From Lachnospiraceae bacterium (GTDB lineage: Bacteria; Bacillota; Clostridia; Lachnospirales; Lachnospiraceae): a DNA stretch of 64,000 nt. Below are positions 7,572 through 15,916 of this stretch, one piece after another. The translations under genes were made by a program, and so were the position numbers. The stretch lies in NCBI GenBank assembly GCA_014804755.1, contig JAAUZE010000012.1, positions 1-64,000 of the forward strand. Reading direction: 5' to 3'. The notes below the pieces were generated by a model. The model was given only the letters and a program-made list of their open reading frames with translations, did not search any database and was not told the DNA's origin. The stretch's first letter is position 1; every line of letters starts with the position of its first letter.

Positions 7572-9830
7572 ATGAAAAAATGTTATTTTGCTTATAATTG
7601 GAAAGATGAAAAGTTAGATGAATTTTTGAGGTTTTTGAAAAAAAGAATTGAAGCTATTTCTAATTGTGAAATTGAGGTTATTTATGATAAAGAGTCATTC
7701 ACTGTGTCAGAAAACTTTGTAGAGAAAGAGAAGATGATTTTGGAAAGTGATAGCATTATTATATTCTTTTCTCCATTATATAAGAAAACAGTTGAGACTG
7801 AGATAGATGAAAACCGCGGAGTTTATAGAGAATATAGGCATATTCTGAAAGCAAAGGAACAAGGAGTTGCGGCTATTATACCAACTATAATTAGAGGAGA
7901 TGAGAAGAATGCAATAACTTCTGATTTCCGTGAAAATATTGCTGCTAAATTTGATGTTGATACGGTATATGAAGGGAAAAGAGGTATTTCTATTAAAAAA
8001 GAAGTCAAAATGGACATGGAAGTTTTGGCAAGAAAAGTTGTAAAAGAAACGGAACTTGCAAATAGGCAGAGAGATTATGAATTCGATTCAAGAGAGATTG
8101 CAATGGAAAGATTATTTGGGAAATCAAATGCAGATAATAGACTGCCGCATAAATGTATGTATAAAACAGATGCATATGAAAGTGTTTTATCTCAAAGTAG
8201 AAAATATGTAATTGGAAGAAAGGGCAGTGGAAAAACTACATTTTTTGAGTTGTTAGAAAAAAGTGATGCTAAAAAATTCTCAGAAAAGTATAAGGTTTTA
8301 AGACCTATTCAGGCAGAAAATTTTAAATTAGATAGACTATTTGAAGCGATAAATAAATATGGAAGTGATTTGAAAACATTTCCGCTAAGTAGGCGATTAG
8401 AGTTGTTTTGGGAGATTTATATTTACTTAACAGCAATTTATATTGTTTGTATGGAAGATGAATATTGTATGATTGAGGATGAGAGACAAAAAATTTTTGG
8501 GAGGGCGGGAAATTTATTAAAAGATAGAAAACTAAATGTTACTCGTTTAGACGATAATGCATGTCAAGAAGGAATTTTTATTTCTGCAATTGAAACATAT
8601 GAAAAATATTTTGTGGGAATAGTTAATTTTTCCACAGCTGATTCCTATGAAGCTGCTATGGTAGCAAACTTCAAAATTGATAATGTGATGGAGGAATACT
8701 TTGGTAAGAATTTGTATAAGAAATTAGCATTTGCTATCATGCAATGTAAGAAAAATATTTTAATTGCATTGGATGGTTTTGATACAGCAAGTGAAGATTT
8801 CAGAAAAGAAACTGTTAATTTAGTTAAGAGTAAAAAAGAGTTTGAAAATAATTTAGGTAAAAAAAGATTAGAGTTTGAGATACTTTTTTTTAGAAGTATG
8901 TTTACATGCCTTCGCAAAATTGATCAAAAAAATCAAGGTATTATGAGAAAAGTTTCTCTGTGTATTATTATGCCACAGGATAGAATTGATCAAATAAAAG
9001 AGGAAGATAGAGATTTTGTAAAATATAATTTTGCTACTTTGTCATGGGATGCGATAGACTTATTTGAAATGCTTATATTGCGCCTGGAGTATGTATATGG
9101 TGTTCAGCCTACAGATGATAGTAATTTGAACGAACGGTTTAAATTCCTATTAAGGAAATATTTTAAAATGATTCCAAATGAAGTAGATATAAAAATGAAA
9201 GATAATATATGTCAAATGGATTTATTTAAGTATATGCTTCGGCTATCATTTTGGAGACCTAGAGATATTATTGATCTTTTTTACGAATTGTATTCAGCGA
9301 ATAAGAATAGTCATAAAAAATTATCTAGTGATACAATAAAAGATATTCTTAATACAAAGGCGAAAGAATTAATTGATGAAGAAGTTTATGGAGAATATCA
9401 AAATGTGATTATAAATATTAAGGAGATAATGGAATGTTTTCGAGATGAAAAAATTATATTGAGCAAAAATGATGTGTTTACAATCTTAAATAATCAACCA
9501 TTTCACACTTCTTCTTTGCGAAAGTTTATTTATCCAATTGAAAAGTTTGAAATTTTATATGAACTTGGTATATTGGGCATTAAAGTTCCTCAAAATGTTC
9601 AAATACATGAGAATTTAAAAAATAATTTGTGCTTTAATTATAATGAAGGAATGGAGCCATTAGAAATTTTAAAAAGAGAAAATATAGTGGAAAAAATTCA
9701 AATAGTGATTAATCCAGTGTTTTCAAAAAAATTGGCATTAGTTTACAACACTGATGAAATATTGGAGGATTATTCATGGAGGTATTTATATGAAAATCAT
9801 GCAAGAAAGTCTACTATAAAAAGAATTTAA
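7572..9830 (+). CDS. TIR/SEFIR-P-loop ATPase, putative defence protein
   Basis: A 752-residue protein. Residues 1-105 resemble a TIR/SEFIR domain: CYFAYNWKDEKLDEFLRFL (4-22), VIYDKESF (36-43), SDSIIIFFSPLY (59-70) and VYREYRHIL (84-92). Residues 195-600 form a STAND/KAP-like P-loop ATPase with Walker A GRKGSGKT (215-222) and Walker B ILIALDGFD (396-404). The GRKGSGKT context resembles the Sll1717-type P-loop ATPase family, an assignment I hold loosely. The remaining C-terminus is helical and unassigned, possibly a sensor. TIR plus ATPase in one chain is a recurring architecture of bacterial NLR-like abortive-infection proteins; here that role is inference. Flanked by IS66 relics on both sides, AT-rich, apparently a single-gene unit. 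Confidence 0.7.
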   Translation: MKKCYFAYNWKDEKLDEFLRFLKKRIEAISNCEIEVIYDKESFTVSENFVEKEKMILESDSIIIFFSPLYKKTVETEIDENRGVYREYRHILKAKEQGVAAIIPTIIRGDEKNAITSDFRENIAAKFDVDTVYEGKRGISIKKEVKMDMEVLARKVVKETELANRQRDYEFDSREIAMERLFGKSNADNRLPHKCMYKTDAYESVLSQSRKYVIGRKGSGKTTFFELLEKSDAKKFSEKYKVLRPIQAENFKLDRLFEAINKYGSDLKTFPLSRRLELFWEIYIYLTAIYIVCMEDEYCMIEDERQKIFGRAGNLLKDRKLNVTRLDDNACQEGIFISAIETYEKYFVGIVNFSTADSYEAAMVANFKIDNVMEEYFGKNLYKKLAFAIMQCKKNILIALDGFDTASEDFRKETVNLVKSKKEFENNLGKKRLEFEILFFRSMFTCLRKIDQKNQGIMRKVSLCIIMPQDRIDQIKEEDRDFVKYNFATLSWDAIDLFEMLILRLEYVYGVQPTDDSNLNERFKFLLRKYFKMIPNEVDIKMKDNICQMDLFKYMLRLSFWRPRDIIDLFYELYSANKNSHKKLSSDTIKDILNTKAKELIDEEVYGEYQNVIINIKEIMECFRDEKIILSKNDVFTILNNQPFHTSSLRKFIYPIEKFEILYELGILGIKVPQNVQIHENLKNNLCFNYNEGMEPLEILKRENIVEKIQIVINPVFSKKLALVYNTDEILEDYSWRYLYENHARKSTIKRI

Positions 9831-9939
9831 GATTTATTGTAAGTGCTGAATGCAAATTCAGGTCGAATGGGATGTCCGTTCCGCCGAAGCGGAACGGCTA
9901 TTCCATTTTGATCGGTACGAACGACCGCTTTGTTTAAGG

Positions 9940-10135
9940 TTAGTCAGTTTTCTCCAAGTTTGTGCCATTCTTCTCTGGGCGATAGGTATGATGCTTATCG
10001 GTGATTCTGGTCAGACAGGCATCAGCATAGGTGTTATCTGAGAACATATCAAACCATGAACTTTCTGGAAAGTGTGAGATGACCACAGTGGACTTTCGGC
10101 TGTTCCTGCTGTCCAAGATCTCAAAGAGGTCACAG
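9940..10135 (-). pseudogene. istB fragment (IS21 helper ATPase, C-terminus)
   Basis: Translating the minus strand from about 10135 to a stop at 9940-9942 gives a continuous stretch containing DLFEILDSRNSRKSTVV, ESSWFDMFSDNTYADACL and TRITDK, which matches the C-terminal third of IS21-family IstB ATPases. The N-terminal two thirds with the P-loop are absent. I read this as an IS21 element that inserted into the IS66 copy and was later mostly deleted. Confidence 0.75.
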
Positions 10136-10149
10136 TTTGACCAACTGCC

Positions 10150-11168
10150 TCGCAGAGAGGTTTAGTTAGATTCATTGACAGACGAGGAAAAGAACTGTCC
10201 TGTCTGTGGTACCCCAACCGCAGTTTATTAATGCCCTGCCTTACTACCGGCAAGAGAAGGACCTTGAAAACCAGTTCGGCGTAAAGATCGGTCGCGGCAT
10301 AATGGCACACTGGATCATCTACTGTGCAGAGAATTTTTCTTCGCCGATGATCGGTTACTTCCAGCGGTTGCTTATGAAGAGAAAGTACGTTGCCGGTGAT
10401 GAGACACCCATTCAGGTGCGCAGGGAAACTGACCGGCGTCCGCAGTCCAAGTCCTATGTGTGGTTGTTCCGTTCCGGAGATGACGGACTGAGTCCGGACA
10501 AGAAATGGTGATGTTGCCGTGAAGTTCTTTGAAGGATCGGAATCCGGCATCTACATTAACGTAGACGGATACCGGATACAACAAGCTGAAGGAACTCAAA
10601 AGGTGTTGCTACTATGCACACATCAGAAGATATTGTCTGGAGGTGGTCCCTAAGGGCAAAGAAAAGGATTACACCGATACTGACGTACAGGGATTCCTCT
10701 ACTGCAATAAACTATTCGAATACGAAAGGAGTTACCGTGAAAATGGCTCTCCTACAAAGCAGGTATATAACCGCCGTCTCAGGGACCAGAAACCTGTCGT
10801 AGAGGATTTCTTGGCGTGAATCAATAAGCAGAACACTCCAAGCGGAAGCTGTTTGTCCAACGCATTGACTTATGGCGTAACCAGCAGAACTATATGATGA
10901 CCTATCCTGAGGACGGATACTGCAGCATTTCGAACAACTTAAGTAAGAAATCAATCCATCCTGTAACAGTTGGGCGGCACAATTGGCTGTTCTGCGATAC
11001 AACTGATGGAGCCAATGCCAGTATGATAGTACATTCACTTCTTGAAACCGCCATATCAAATGGTCTGAATCCCCAGAAATATTTGTAGTACTTTCTGGAA
11101 GTGTGGTCGGACAAAAACATGTCTGATGAGGAACTTGAAAAGATGGCTCCATGGAGTCCTAAAGTTTA
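10150..11168 (+). pseudogene. Decayed IS66-family transposase (tnpC)
   Basis: Fragments in changing frames recreate an IS66 transposase: DEEKNCPVCGTPT (about 10180), INALPYYRQEKDLENQFG and KYVAGDETPIQVR (10206-10511), a degraded DGY segment (about 10560), NKQNTPSGSCLSNALTY (about 10825), and MTYPEDGYCSISNN followed by HNWLFCDTTDGANASMIV and AISNGLNPQKYL (10894-11088). Several in-frame stops and frameshifts show it is dead. It differs in sequence from the minus-strand relic at 5783-7204, so the two came from different IS66 subgroups. Confidence 0.85.
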
Positions 11169-11340
11169 GGAATGCTGCCGGAACAAATCAAAGAGTATTG
11201 AAGTCTGGGCCCCGGATTTTTCAAAAGGGAACATCTCATTACTTTGTGCTTACGATATATCATTGGTTCGATTGAAGGATAACTGTTAAAACATATGGTA
11301 GAAGTAGATATGACATTAGTTATTTTAAGGGAGAATGACA

Positions 11341-12180
11341 ATGACAATACAAAATGTAGATTGGCAAATAACATGCCAGTGTAATAGAAAGTGCAGATAC
11401 TGTTTTGGGCCTTCAGGTATCAAGATGTTACCCATGGAAAAAATATATAAGGTGATTGATATTTTAATGGCACATGGAATGAGACAGTTGGGGATAACTG
11501 GTGGAGAACCCCTAATGCATCCGTATATTTTTGATATTATTAATTATGCAGATAACTTAGGGTTAAAAATATATCTTTCTACAAATTGTGATTTTTATCT
11601 ACAGTATTCCGACTTGATTAAAAATAAAGTGTCAATAATTGGAATTCCTGTTGATGGATTTAATGCAAAAACACATGATTATCATAGAGGCAATAAAAGT
11701 TTTCAAAATATTATTAATGCAATGAATGATATTTGCAATAGTAATAATAGAATAAAAATGAAAATAGGCACTGTAGTAACAAAATATAATTGCGATCAAC
11801 TACCGGTCATAGAAAAACTTATCTCACAATATTCATCCAAAATAGTCTTTTGGAAGCTATATGAGATGATTACATATGATAGAAATGCAGATAATGTCAA
11901 AAAAATGAGTTGTGAACAACTTAATTTTAATATAAACCTTGGAAATTATCTTTCTAAAGATAAGATTATTATTAATACAATAAAAGATAGAACTAACGGT
12001 TATTTTTTTCTCAAACCTAATGCTGATGTATTTATTCCCATATTGGACAATGGTATCTCAAGTGAGATTGTGATAGGTAATATTTTGGAAAACAATATCG
12101 AACAAGCAATTTCACGTTTTAAAAAGTTAGTGAACCTTCAGAATTATTATAAAAATTGTAGATACATTAAAATCGATTAG
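11341..12180 (+). CDS. Radical SAM protein, small, without SPASM domain
   Basis: A 279-residue radical SAM enzyme. CQCNRKCRYC holds the CxxxCxxC cluster motif (Cys14, Cys18, Cys21), and GGEP is at 54-57. Further blocks are PVDGFNAKTHDYHRG (103-117), KIGTVVTKYN (141-150), FWKLYE (170-175) and IVIGNILENNIEQAI (243-257). There is no C-terminal Cys-rich SPASM domain, which argues against a typical peptide maturase. Size, the TVVTKYN and FWKLYE blocks and the C-terminal layout recall viperin-like radical SAM enzymes, but generic members of the superfamily share them, so the substrate is open. I chose ATG 11341, about 7 bases after AAGGGAG; ATG 11335 lies too close to it. It is followed 11 bases later by a small membrane-protein gene. 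Confidence 0.75.
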   Translation: MTIQNVDWQITCQCNRKCRYCFGPSGIKMLPMEKIYKVIDILMAHGMRQLGITGGEPLMHPYIFDIINYADNLGLKIYLSTNCDFYLQYSDLIKNKVSIIGIPVDGFNAKTHDYHRGNKSFQNIINAMNDICNSNNRIKMKIGTVVTKYNCDQLPVIEKLISQYSSKIVFWKLYEMITYDRNADNVKKMSCEQLNFNINLGNYLSKDKIIINTIKDRTNGYFFLKPNADVFIPILDNGISSEIVIGNILENNIEQAISRFKKLVNLQNYYKNCRYIKID

Positions 12181-12191
12181 AGATAGGAGTT

Positions 12192-12761
12192 GTGATTGAA
12201 GTGAAAGACAAGATTACTTATTTAAAGGATATTTACAATCAACAGCATTACTTTATTGACAGGCATGATTCAATGGCTGAAAAATTCATTAATATTTTGC
12301 TTGTCGAAGTCACAGCATTAGCGATAATGTTATCTATGGTGACAGAAATAGCTACGTTTGCTATCGTCAAGTATGCTGCTATTACAATATATATCGTATT
12401 ATTTTCAATCACATTGATTAAATTATTCCTAGTCATTAGACCGTTATCAAAGATGGCAAGAAATAAAAATAATGAAGCATTATTGAGAGCAGAAAATAAA
12501 AATTGGATAGATGCTTCTTTGATTTATTATCAAGGAATAAATGCACTAAGAAAAAAGGCTATAGAACAGGAACATATTCCGACCGAAACATTTCTTAACA
12601 GTTTAAGTGACGAAAAGATATCTAAAGATCTTGTACAGCAAATATTTATATTAGCACAATATTCTGATTATAAACATAGGCAAATTCAAAAGGCGGTTAA
12701 ATGGATTATTGGAACAACAATTACCGGAATTTTTGCGGCAATTTTATTATTGATACTTTAA
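12192..12761 (+). CDS. Small membrane protein, PycTM/SLATT-like layout
   Basis: A 189-residue protein with hydrophobic helices at about 33-51, 58-83 and 168-189, separated by a soluble helical segment (90-165). The C-terminal pattern, a conserved-looking helix FILAQYSDYKHRQIQKAVK immediately before the last membrane segment, resembles Pycsar transmembrane (DUF5706) and SLATT effectors, which are thought to disrupt membranes upon nucleotide signalling. I cannot confirm the family by eye. A GTG start at 12192 is very close to AGGAG; GTG 12201 is an alternative. It probably forms a two-gene unit with the radical SAM gene. Confidence 0.55.
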   Translation: MIEVKDKITYLKDIYNQQHYFIDRHDSMAEKFINILLVEVTALAIMLSMVTEIATFAIVKYAAITIYIVLFSITLIKLFLVIRPLSKMARNKNNEALLRAENKNWIDASLIYYQGINALRKKAIEQEHIPTETFLNSLSDEKISKDLVQQIFILAQYSDYKHRQIQKAVKWIIGTTITGIFAAILLLIL

Positions 12762-12894
12762 TAGATTTGGCAGGTCTTTTAGAACTCCTTCATCGAGAAT
12801 GAGTTAATTAACATTGACGGCATCAGATTTGTTTGATTCTATATAAAATCTTAATTATTTATAATATGTAAAAGAAGGTAAACCAGAAAAGTGG

Positions 12895-13021
12895 TTAAAT
12901 AGCTCCGTGGAGTCCTAAAGTTCAGGTATGCTGTGTAAATAAATCATAGAGTATTGAATGCTGAAGGTCCGGGCAACTCCCGGATTTTTCAAAAGGAAGT
13001 ACCCGATTACTCAGCGCTTCC
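12895..13021 (+). repeat. Second copy of an IS66 right end
   Basis: This stretch closely matches 11143-11253: both contain GTGGAGTCCTAAAGTT-type sequence (TGGAGTCCTAAAGTT in the first), GAGTATTGAA, CCCGGATTTTTCAAAAGG and an end resembling GCGCTTCC/GTGCTTAC. It encodes only the last residues of an IS66 transposase plus the terminal repeat. The two copies are in the same orientation and bracket the radical SAM/membrane-protein cassette. Bases 13022-13278 that follow hold no gene I can support. Confidence 0.75.
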
Positions 13022-13278
13022 CACAATACAATACGGCATTAAAAATACAAAAATAATGTCGAATTATATAAATAATTAGTATAGTTGTGGAGATGCCATA
13101 TAATCCTATATAGAGAGATGAAAAATGAAAAAATTTGAATGATTTGCTTGTAAGCATTTCAGATACGAATTGATAACAAATGCGGTCAGACCTTTCTTTG
13201 GTATTGTTCAGAGCCACATTATCTCTAACCGTATAGCACACAGTCCTTGGAGAGGGACGATAAATACTGCTTTATAAT

Positions 13279-13938
13279 ATGATGGAAAAAATGGATTACC
13301 AAAACCAAAACGCACAAAACTCCATACCGGATACTGTCCAGCCGCATTTTGCAGAGCAGACGGATACTCTTGTGGAAGATGACAATAAAATACTGTTGTC
13401 TCCGGAGGAAGAGAAAATCTTTGATAAATATGCAAATAAATATAGTATTGGCATCGGTTTTGAAAAAGAAAGGCAGGAAAATATTGACAGACAAAGGTAT
13501 GTCTTTTCTGCTCTGAATGCCAAAGGGATTGAAAATACAGCAGATGAACGACTTCTGGACTTGACAATTTCAGATATTAATCACCAATATACAGTGAAAA
13601 ATGCGATGGAAAGCAATACAGGTTTTCTGGTAGCACTTTGGGGTGTATTACTGGGAATCGTGTTGAATAATGAACTGCATGTTACCTTGATTAGTGAAAT
13701 AGGAAACGAATCCACCACATTAGTATGGAGCGGAATTAATACACTGGTTTTACTTGGATTGGCGGTTACAGCGATAGGAGCGCTGGTTCAAATTGCACAA
13801 ACATTATTAGCCGGTAAATGCGCCTACTACAAATTTGATAATAAGGAAGTCAATTTTAAATGTGCGGTGGATGACAAGAACATGATGTTCACGAAATTGT
13901 TAGATGCAAATACGTATGTGTGGAAAATAATGAAATAG
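13279..13938 (+). CDS. Hypothetical protein with two membrane segments
   Basis: A 219-residue protein that I do not recognise. Residues 1-105 are polar and helical. Two hydrophobic segments follow (about 115-131 and 154-176), then a soluble tail of about 40 residues. The stretch KNAMESNTGFLVALWGVLLGIVL recalls small two-helix membrane effectors found near defence genes, but that is only a resemblance of layout. The start is uncertain: ATGs occur at 13279, 13282 and 13291, none with a clear ribosome binding site. Base composition is intermediate between the island and the core. Confidence 0.6.
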   Translation: MMEKMDYQNQNAQNSIPDTVQPHFAEQTDTLVEDDNKILLSPEEEKIFDKYANKYSIGIGFEKERQENIDRQRYVFSALNAKGIENTADERLLDLTISDINHQYTVKNAMESNTGFLVALWGVLLGIVLNNELHVTLISEIGNESTTLVWSGINTLVLLGLAVTAIGALVQIAQTLLAGKCAYYKFDNKEVNFKCAVDDKNMMFTKLLDANTYVWKIMK

Positions 13939-14064
13939 CAAATGAAGAAAAATTTAAGCATTTAAGAAACACCGTTGTATGGATGTTTCACCTAATAGTT
14001 TTTATAGTCATTGGTTTCTCGGTGCAATAATATATAAAAAATAAATAACATAGGAATAGGGGTA

Positions 14065-14226
14065 ATGCCTGAGACCGATAGGCAGATAAGTTTTGGAAAA
14101 AAACTTGGATCAAAGCACCCCATTGTTGGTAATGGCGGTAGAACCGGAAATAATGATACTAGCACCGGAGGTGATGATGATGTCATTGGAGAAAGGCATG
14201 GAATAAACCCTCCGGGAAGCTTCTGA
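14065..14226 (+). CDS. Possible small Gly/Asp-rich protein, 53 residues
   Basis: A short frame beginning MPETDRQISFGKKLGSKHP, then a Gly/Asn/Asp/Thr-rich middle and ending INPPGSF. A purine-rich AGGAATAGGGG precedes the ATG at a plausible distance. No homolog is recognised; it is hydrophilic and likely disordered. A strong terminator lies 57 bases downstream, which fits it being the last gene of the accessory island. Confidence 0.35.
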   Translation: MPETDRQISFGKKLGSKHPIVGNGGRTGNNDTSTGGDDDVIGERHGINPPGSF

Positions 14227-14282
14227 TGAGAGAAAATGGAACCATTCCTTTTAAGATGAATTTGATCTGAATACAGAGAAAT

Positions 14283-14322
14283 AGGGATGAACGGTGTGAT
14301 CTGCCGTTTGTCCCTTTTTATT
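14283..14322 (+). terminator. Rho-independent terminator closing the accessory island
   Basis: AGGGATGAACGG (14283-14294) pairs with CCGTTTGTCCCT with two weak positions, followed by a T-rich run. It separates the accessory genes from the plsX promoter. Confidence 0.75.
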
Positions 14323-14341
14323 ACTGTTCCAATCCCCCCTG

Positions 14342-14370
14342 TTGACTTTTTTCGAGGGGTTTAGTATAGT
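14342..14370 (+). promoter_or_regulatory. Sigma-A promoter of the plsX operon
   Basis: TTGACT (14342-14347) and TATAGT (14365-14370) with a 17-base spacer, about 100 bases upstream of plsX. This is a near-consensus vegetative promoter. There is no obvious FapR operator in the leader, as far as I can see. Confidence 0.75.
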
Positions 14371-14471
14371 TTAGAAAGGGTCTTTGCCACTGGCATATTA
14401 TGGAACAGGAAGATTTCGTAAGCTGGTGGGAAGGCAGTATTCGTTAGATAGAAGAGAGGCAGGGTACGGTT

Positions 14472-15485
14472 ATGGCAGAGTATGTACGGGTTGCGGTGGA
14501 CGTTATGGGCGGAGATTTTGCTCCGACAGAGCCTGTGAAGGGCGCGGTCAGCGCGATCAATGAGAACAAGAAGATTCAGGTCGTCCTCTACGGAAACGAG
14601 GAAATTATCAAAAAAGAGCTTGCAGGCTATCAGTATGATGCCTCTCAGGTGGAGATTGTCAATTGTACGGAAAAGATTGAGACGGCGGAGCCGCCTGTCA
14701 TGGCGATCCGGAGCAAAAAAGATTCCTCGATCGTGCGTGCGATGATGGACGTCAAGGCGGGGAAATGCGACGCGTATGTGTCGGCGGGAAGCACGGGAGC
14801 GAACTTAGTCGGCGGACAGGTGCTGGTCGGCCGGATCAAGGGCGTGGAGAGACCGCCCCTTGCGCCGCTGATGCCCACGGCGACGGGCGTGTCCCTGCTC
14901 ATAGACTGCGGTGCGAACGTGGATGCCAGACCGTCCCATCTCGTACAGTTTGCCAAGATGGGTTCCATTTATATGGAGCATGTGATGGGCGTGAAAAATC
15001 CGAAAGTCGGCATTGTCAATAACGGTGCGGAGGAGGAAAAGGGAAATGCGCTTGTCAAGGAGACGTTTCCTCTTTTGAAAAATTGTCCTGACATTAATTT
15101 TATCGGCAGCGTGGAGGCGCGCGACATTCCGTTCGGTATGGCGGACGTGATCGTCTGCGAAGCGTTTGTCGGAAATGTCGTGCTGAAAATGTATGAGGGT
15201 GTCGGCGCGATGGTTGTGAAGCAGATCAAGGACGGGATGATGTCCTCGCTGCGCTCAAAGCTTGGCGCCTTGCTTGTAAAGCCCGCGTTAAAGAGCACGC
15301 TCAAGCAGTTCGATTTAGAGCAGTACGGCGGCGCGCCGATGCTCGGCTTAAACGGGCTGGTCGTTAAGACACACGGCAGCGCAAAATGTAATGAAATCAA
15401 AAATTCCATTTTCCAGTGCCTGACATTTAAGGAACAGCAGATTAACGAGAAAATACGGGATATGATCCAGATGAAGGAGGACTGA
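14472..15485 (+). CDS. plsX: Phosphate acyltransferase PlsX
   Basis: A 337-residue PlsX, which converts acyl-ACP to acyl-phosphate, the substrate for PlsY in phospholipid synthesis. The N-terminus VAVDVMGGDFAPTEPVKGA, the VSAGSTGANLVGGQ stretch and AFVGNVVLKMYEG are family signatures. Length is normal. It opens the plsX-acpP-rnc-smc-ftsY cluster common in Clostridia. Confidence 0.97.
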   Translation: MAEYVRVAVDVMGGDFAPTEPVKGAVSAINENKKIQVVLYGNEEIIKKELAGYQYDASQVEIVNCTEKIETAEPPVMAIRSKKDSSIVRAMMDVKAGKCDAYVSAGSTGANLVGGQVLVGRIKGVERPPLAPLMPTATGVSLLIDCGANVDARPSHLVQFAKMGSIYMEHVMGVKNPKVGIVNNGAEEEKGNALVKETFPLLKNCPDINFIGSVEARDIPFGMADVIVCEAFVGNVVLKMYEGVGAMVVKQIKDGMMSSLRSKLGALLVKPALKSTLKQFDLEQYGGAPMLGLNGLVVKTHGSAKCNEIKNSIFQCLTFKEQQINEKIRDMIQMKED

Positions 15486-15498
15486 CGTTCCTTTCCTT

Positions 15499-15522
15499 AA
15501 GAATCCGCAGGCGGATTCTTTT
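15499..15522 (+). terminator. Hairpin with T-run between plsX and acpP
   Basis: AAGAATCCG and CGGATTCTT form a short perfect stem followed by TT. It probably attenuates read-through from plsX rather than isolating acpP, since no clear promoter for acpP is visible. Confidence 0.5.
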
Positions 15523-15549
15523 GAATCTAACGAAAGAAGGGCTGTTTTC

Positions 15550-15792
15550 ATGGAATTTGATAAGCTAAAACAGGTGATTGCATCCGTTTTGAACGTTGAT
15601 CCGAATGAGATCGAGCTGGAGACGACATTCATGGAGGATTTAGGAGCGGATTCCTTGGATGTGTATCAGATCATGATGGGTGTGGAGGATGAATTTGATA
15701 TTACTTTAGATCCGCAGAAGGTGGAGGAGATTCGTACCGTTGAGGAGGCGCTTGCGCTCCTCAAAGAATCCACGCAAAAAGACGTCCGCTAG
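15550..15792 (+). CDS. acpP: Acyl carrier protein
   Basis: An 80-residue acidic protein with the DLGADSLDVYQIMMGVEDEF segment, in which the Ser of DSLD carries the 4'-phosphopantetheine arm. It carries the growing chain in fatty acid synthesis and donates to PlsX. A GAAAGAAGG site precedes the ATG. The last residues (STQKDVR) are the usual variable tail. Confidence 0.95.
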   Translation: MEFDKLKQVIASVLNVDPNEIELETTFMEDLGADSLDVYQIMMGVEDEFDITLDPQKVEEIRTVEEALALLKESTQKDVR

Positions 15793-15836
15793 CGCAAAAG
15801 TCTTTTCCAAAATAGAAAGATCATATTCATTTCTAC

Positions 15837-15866
15837 GGAAAGTCCTGAGCATTCAGGACTTTTCCA
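15837..15866 (+). terminator. Hairpin after acpP
   Basis: GGAAAGTCCTGA (15837-15848) pairs with TCAGGACTTTTCC (15853-15865). The stem is strong, but the T stretch lies within the 3' arm. It probably yields a separate short acpP message with partial read-through to rnc. Confidence 0.55.
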
Positions 15867-15916
15867 ATCGAAAAGCGATACGGAGAAACAGCGGACAGGC
15901 AAAGAGGGTAGATCGG

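Larger units (their letters stand above)
9839..11253 (+). mobile_element. IS66-family element relic with visible ends
   Basis: The left end reads GTAAGTGCTGAATGC (from 9839) and the right end, read inward, GTAAGCACAAAGTAATG (ending at 11253); these share the GTAAG start of IS66-family ends. Between them lie a minus-strand istB fragment and a plus-strand tnpC relic. At 1,415 bp it is much shorter than an intact IS66 element. The flanking octamers GATTTATT (9831-9838) and GATATATC (11254-11261) agree at 6 of 8 positions, which could be an eroded 8-bp target duplication. The left end lies 8 bases after the TIR-ATPase stop. Confidence 0.7.

Noticed and set aside
10011-10550. A 179-residue minus-strand frame
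   Set aside because: It runs opposite to the IS66 transposase relic and across the istB fragment; the real similarity lies in the other frames.
5783-11253. The two IS66 relics as one composite transposon
   Set aside because: Their transposases differ in sequence and orientation, so they are not copies of the same element.
13208-13567. Overlapping minus-strand frames of up to 119 residues
   Set aside because: They are the antisense shadow of the membrane-protein gene at 13279 and contain no domains.
1-14270. Island as a prophage
   Set aside because: No integrase, capsid, portal, terminase or tail genes are present; the nucleotide-modification genes resemble phage ones but stand in a defence context.
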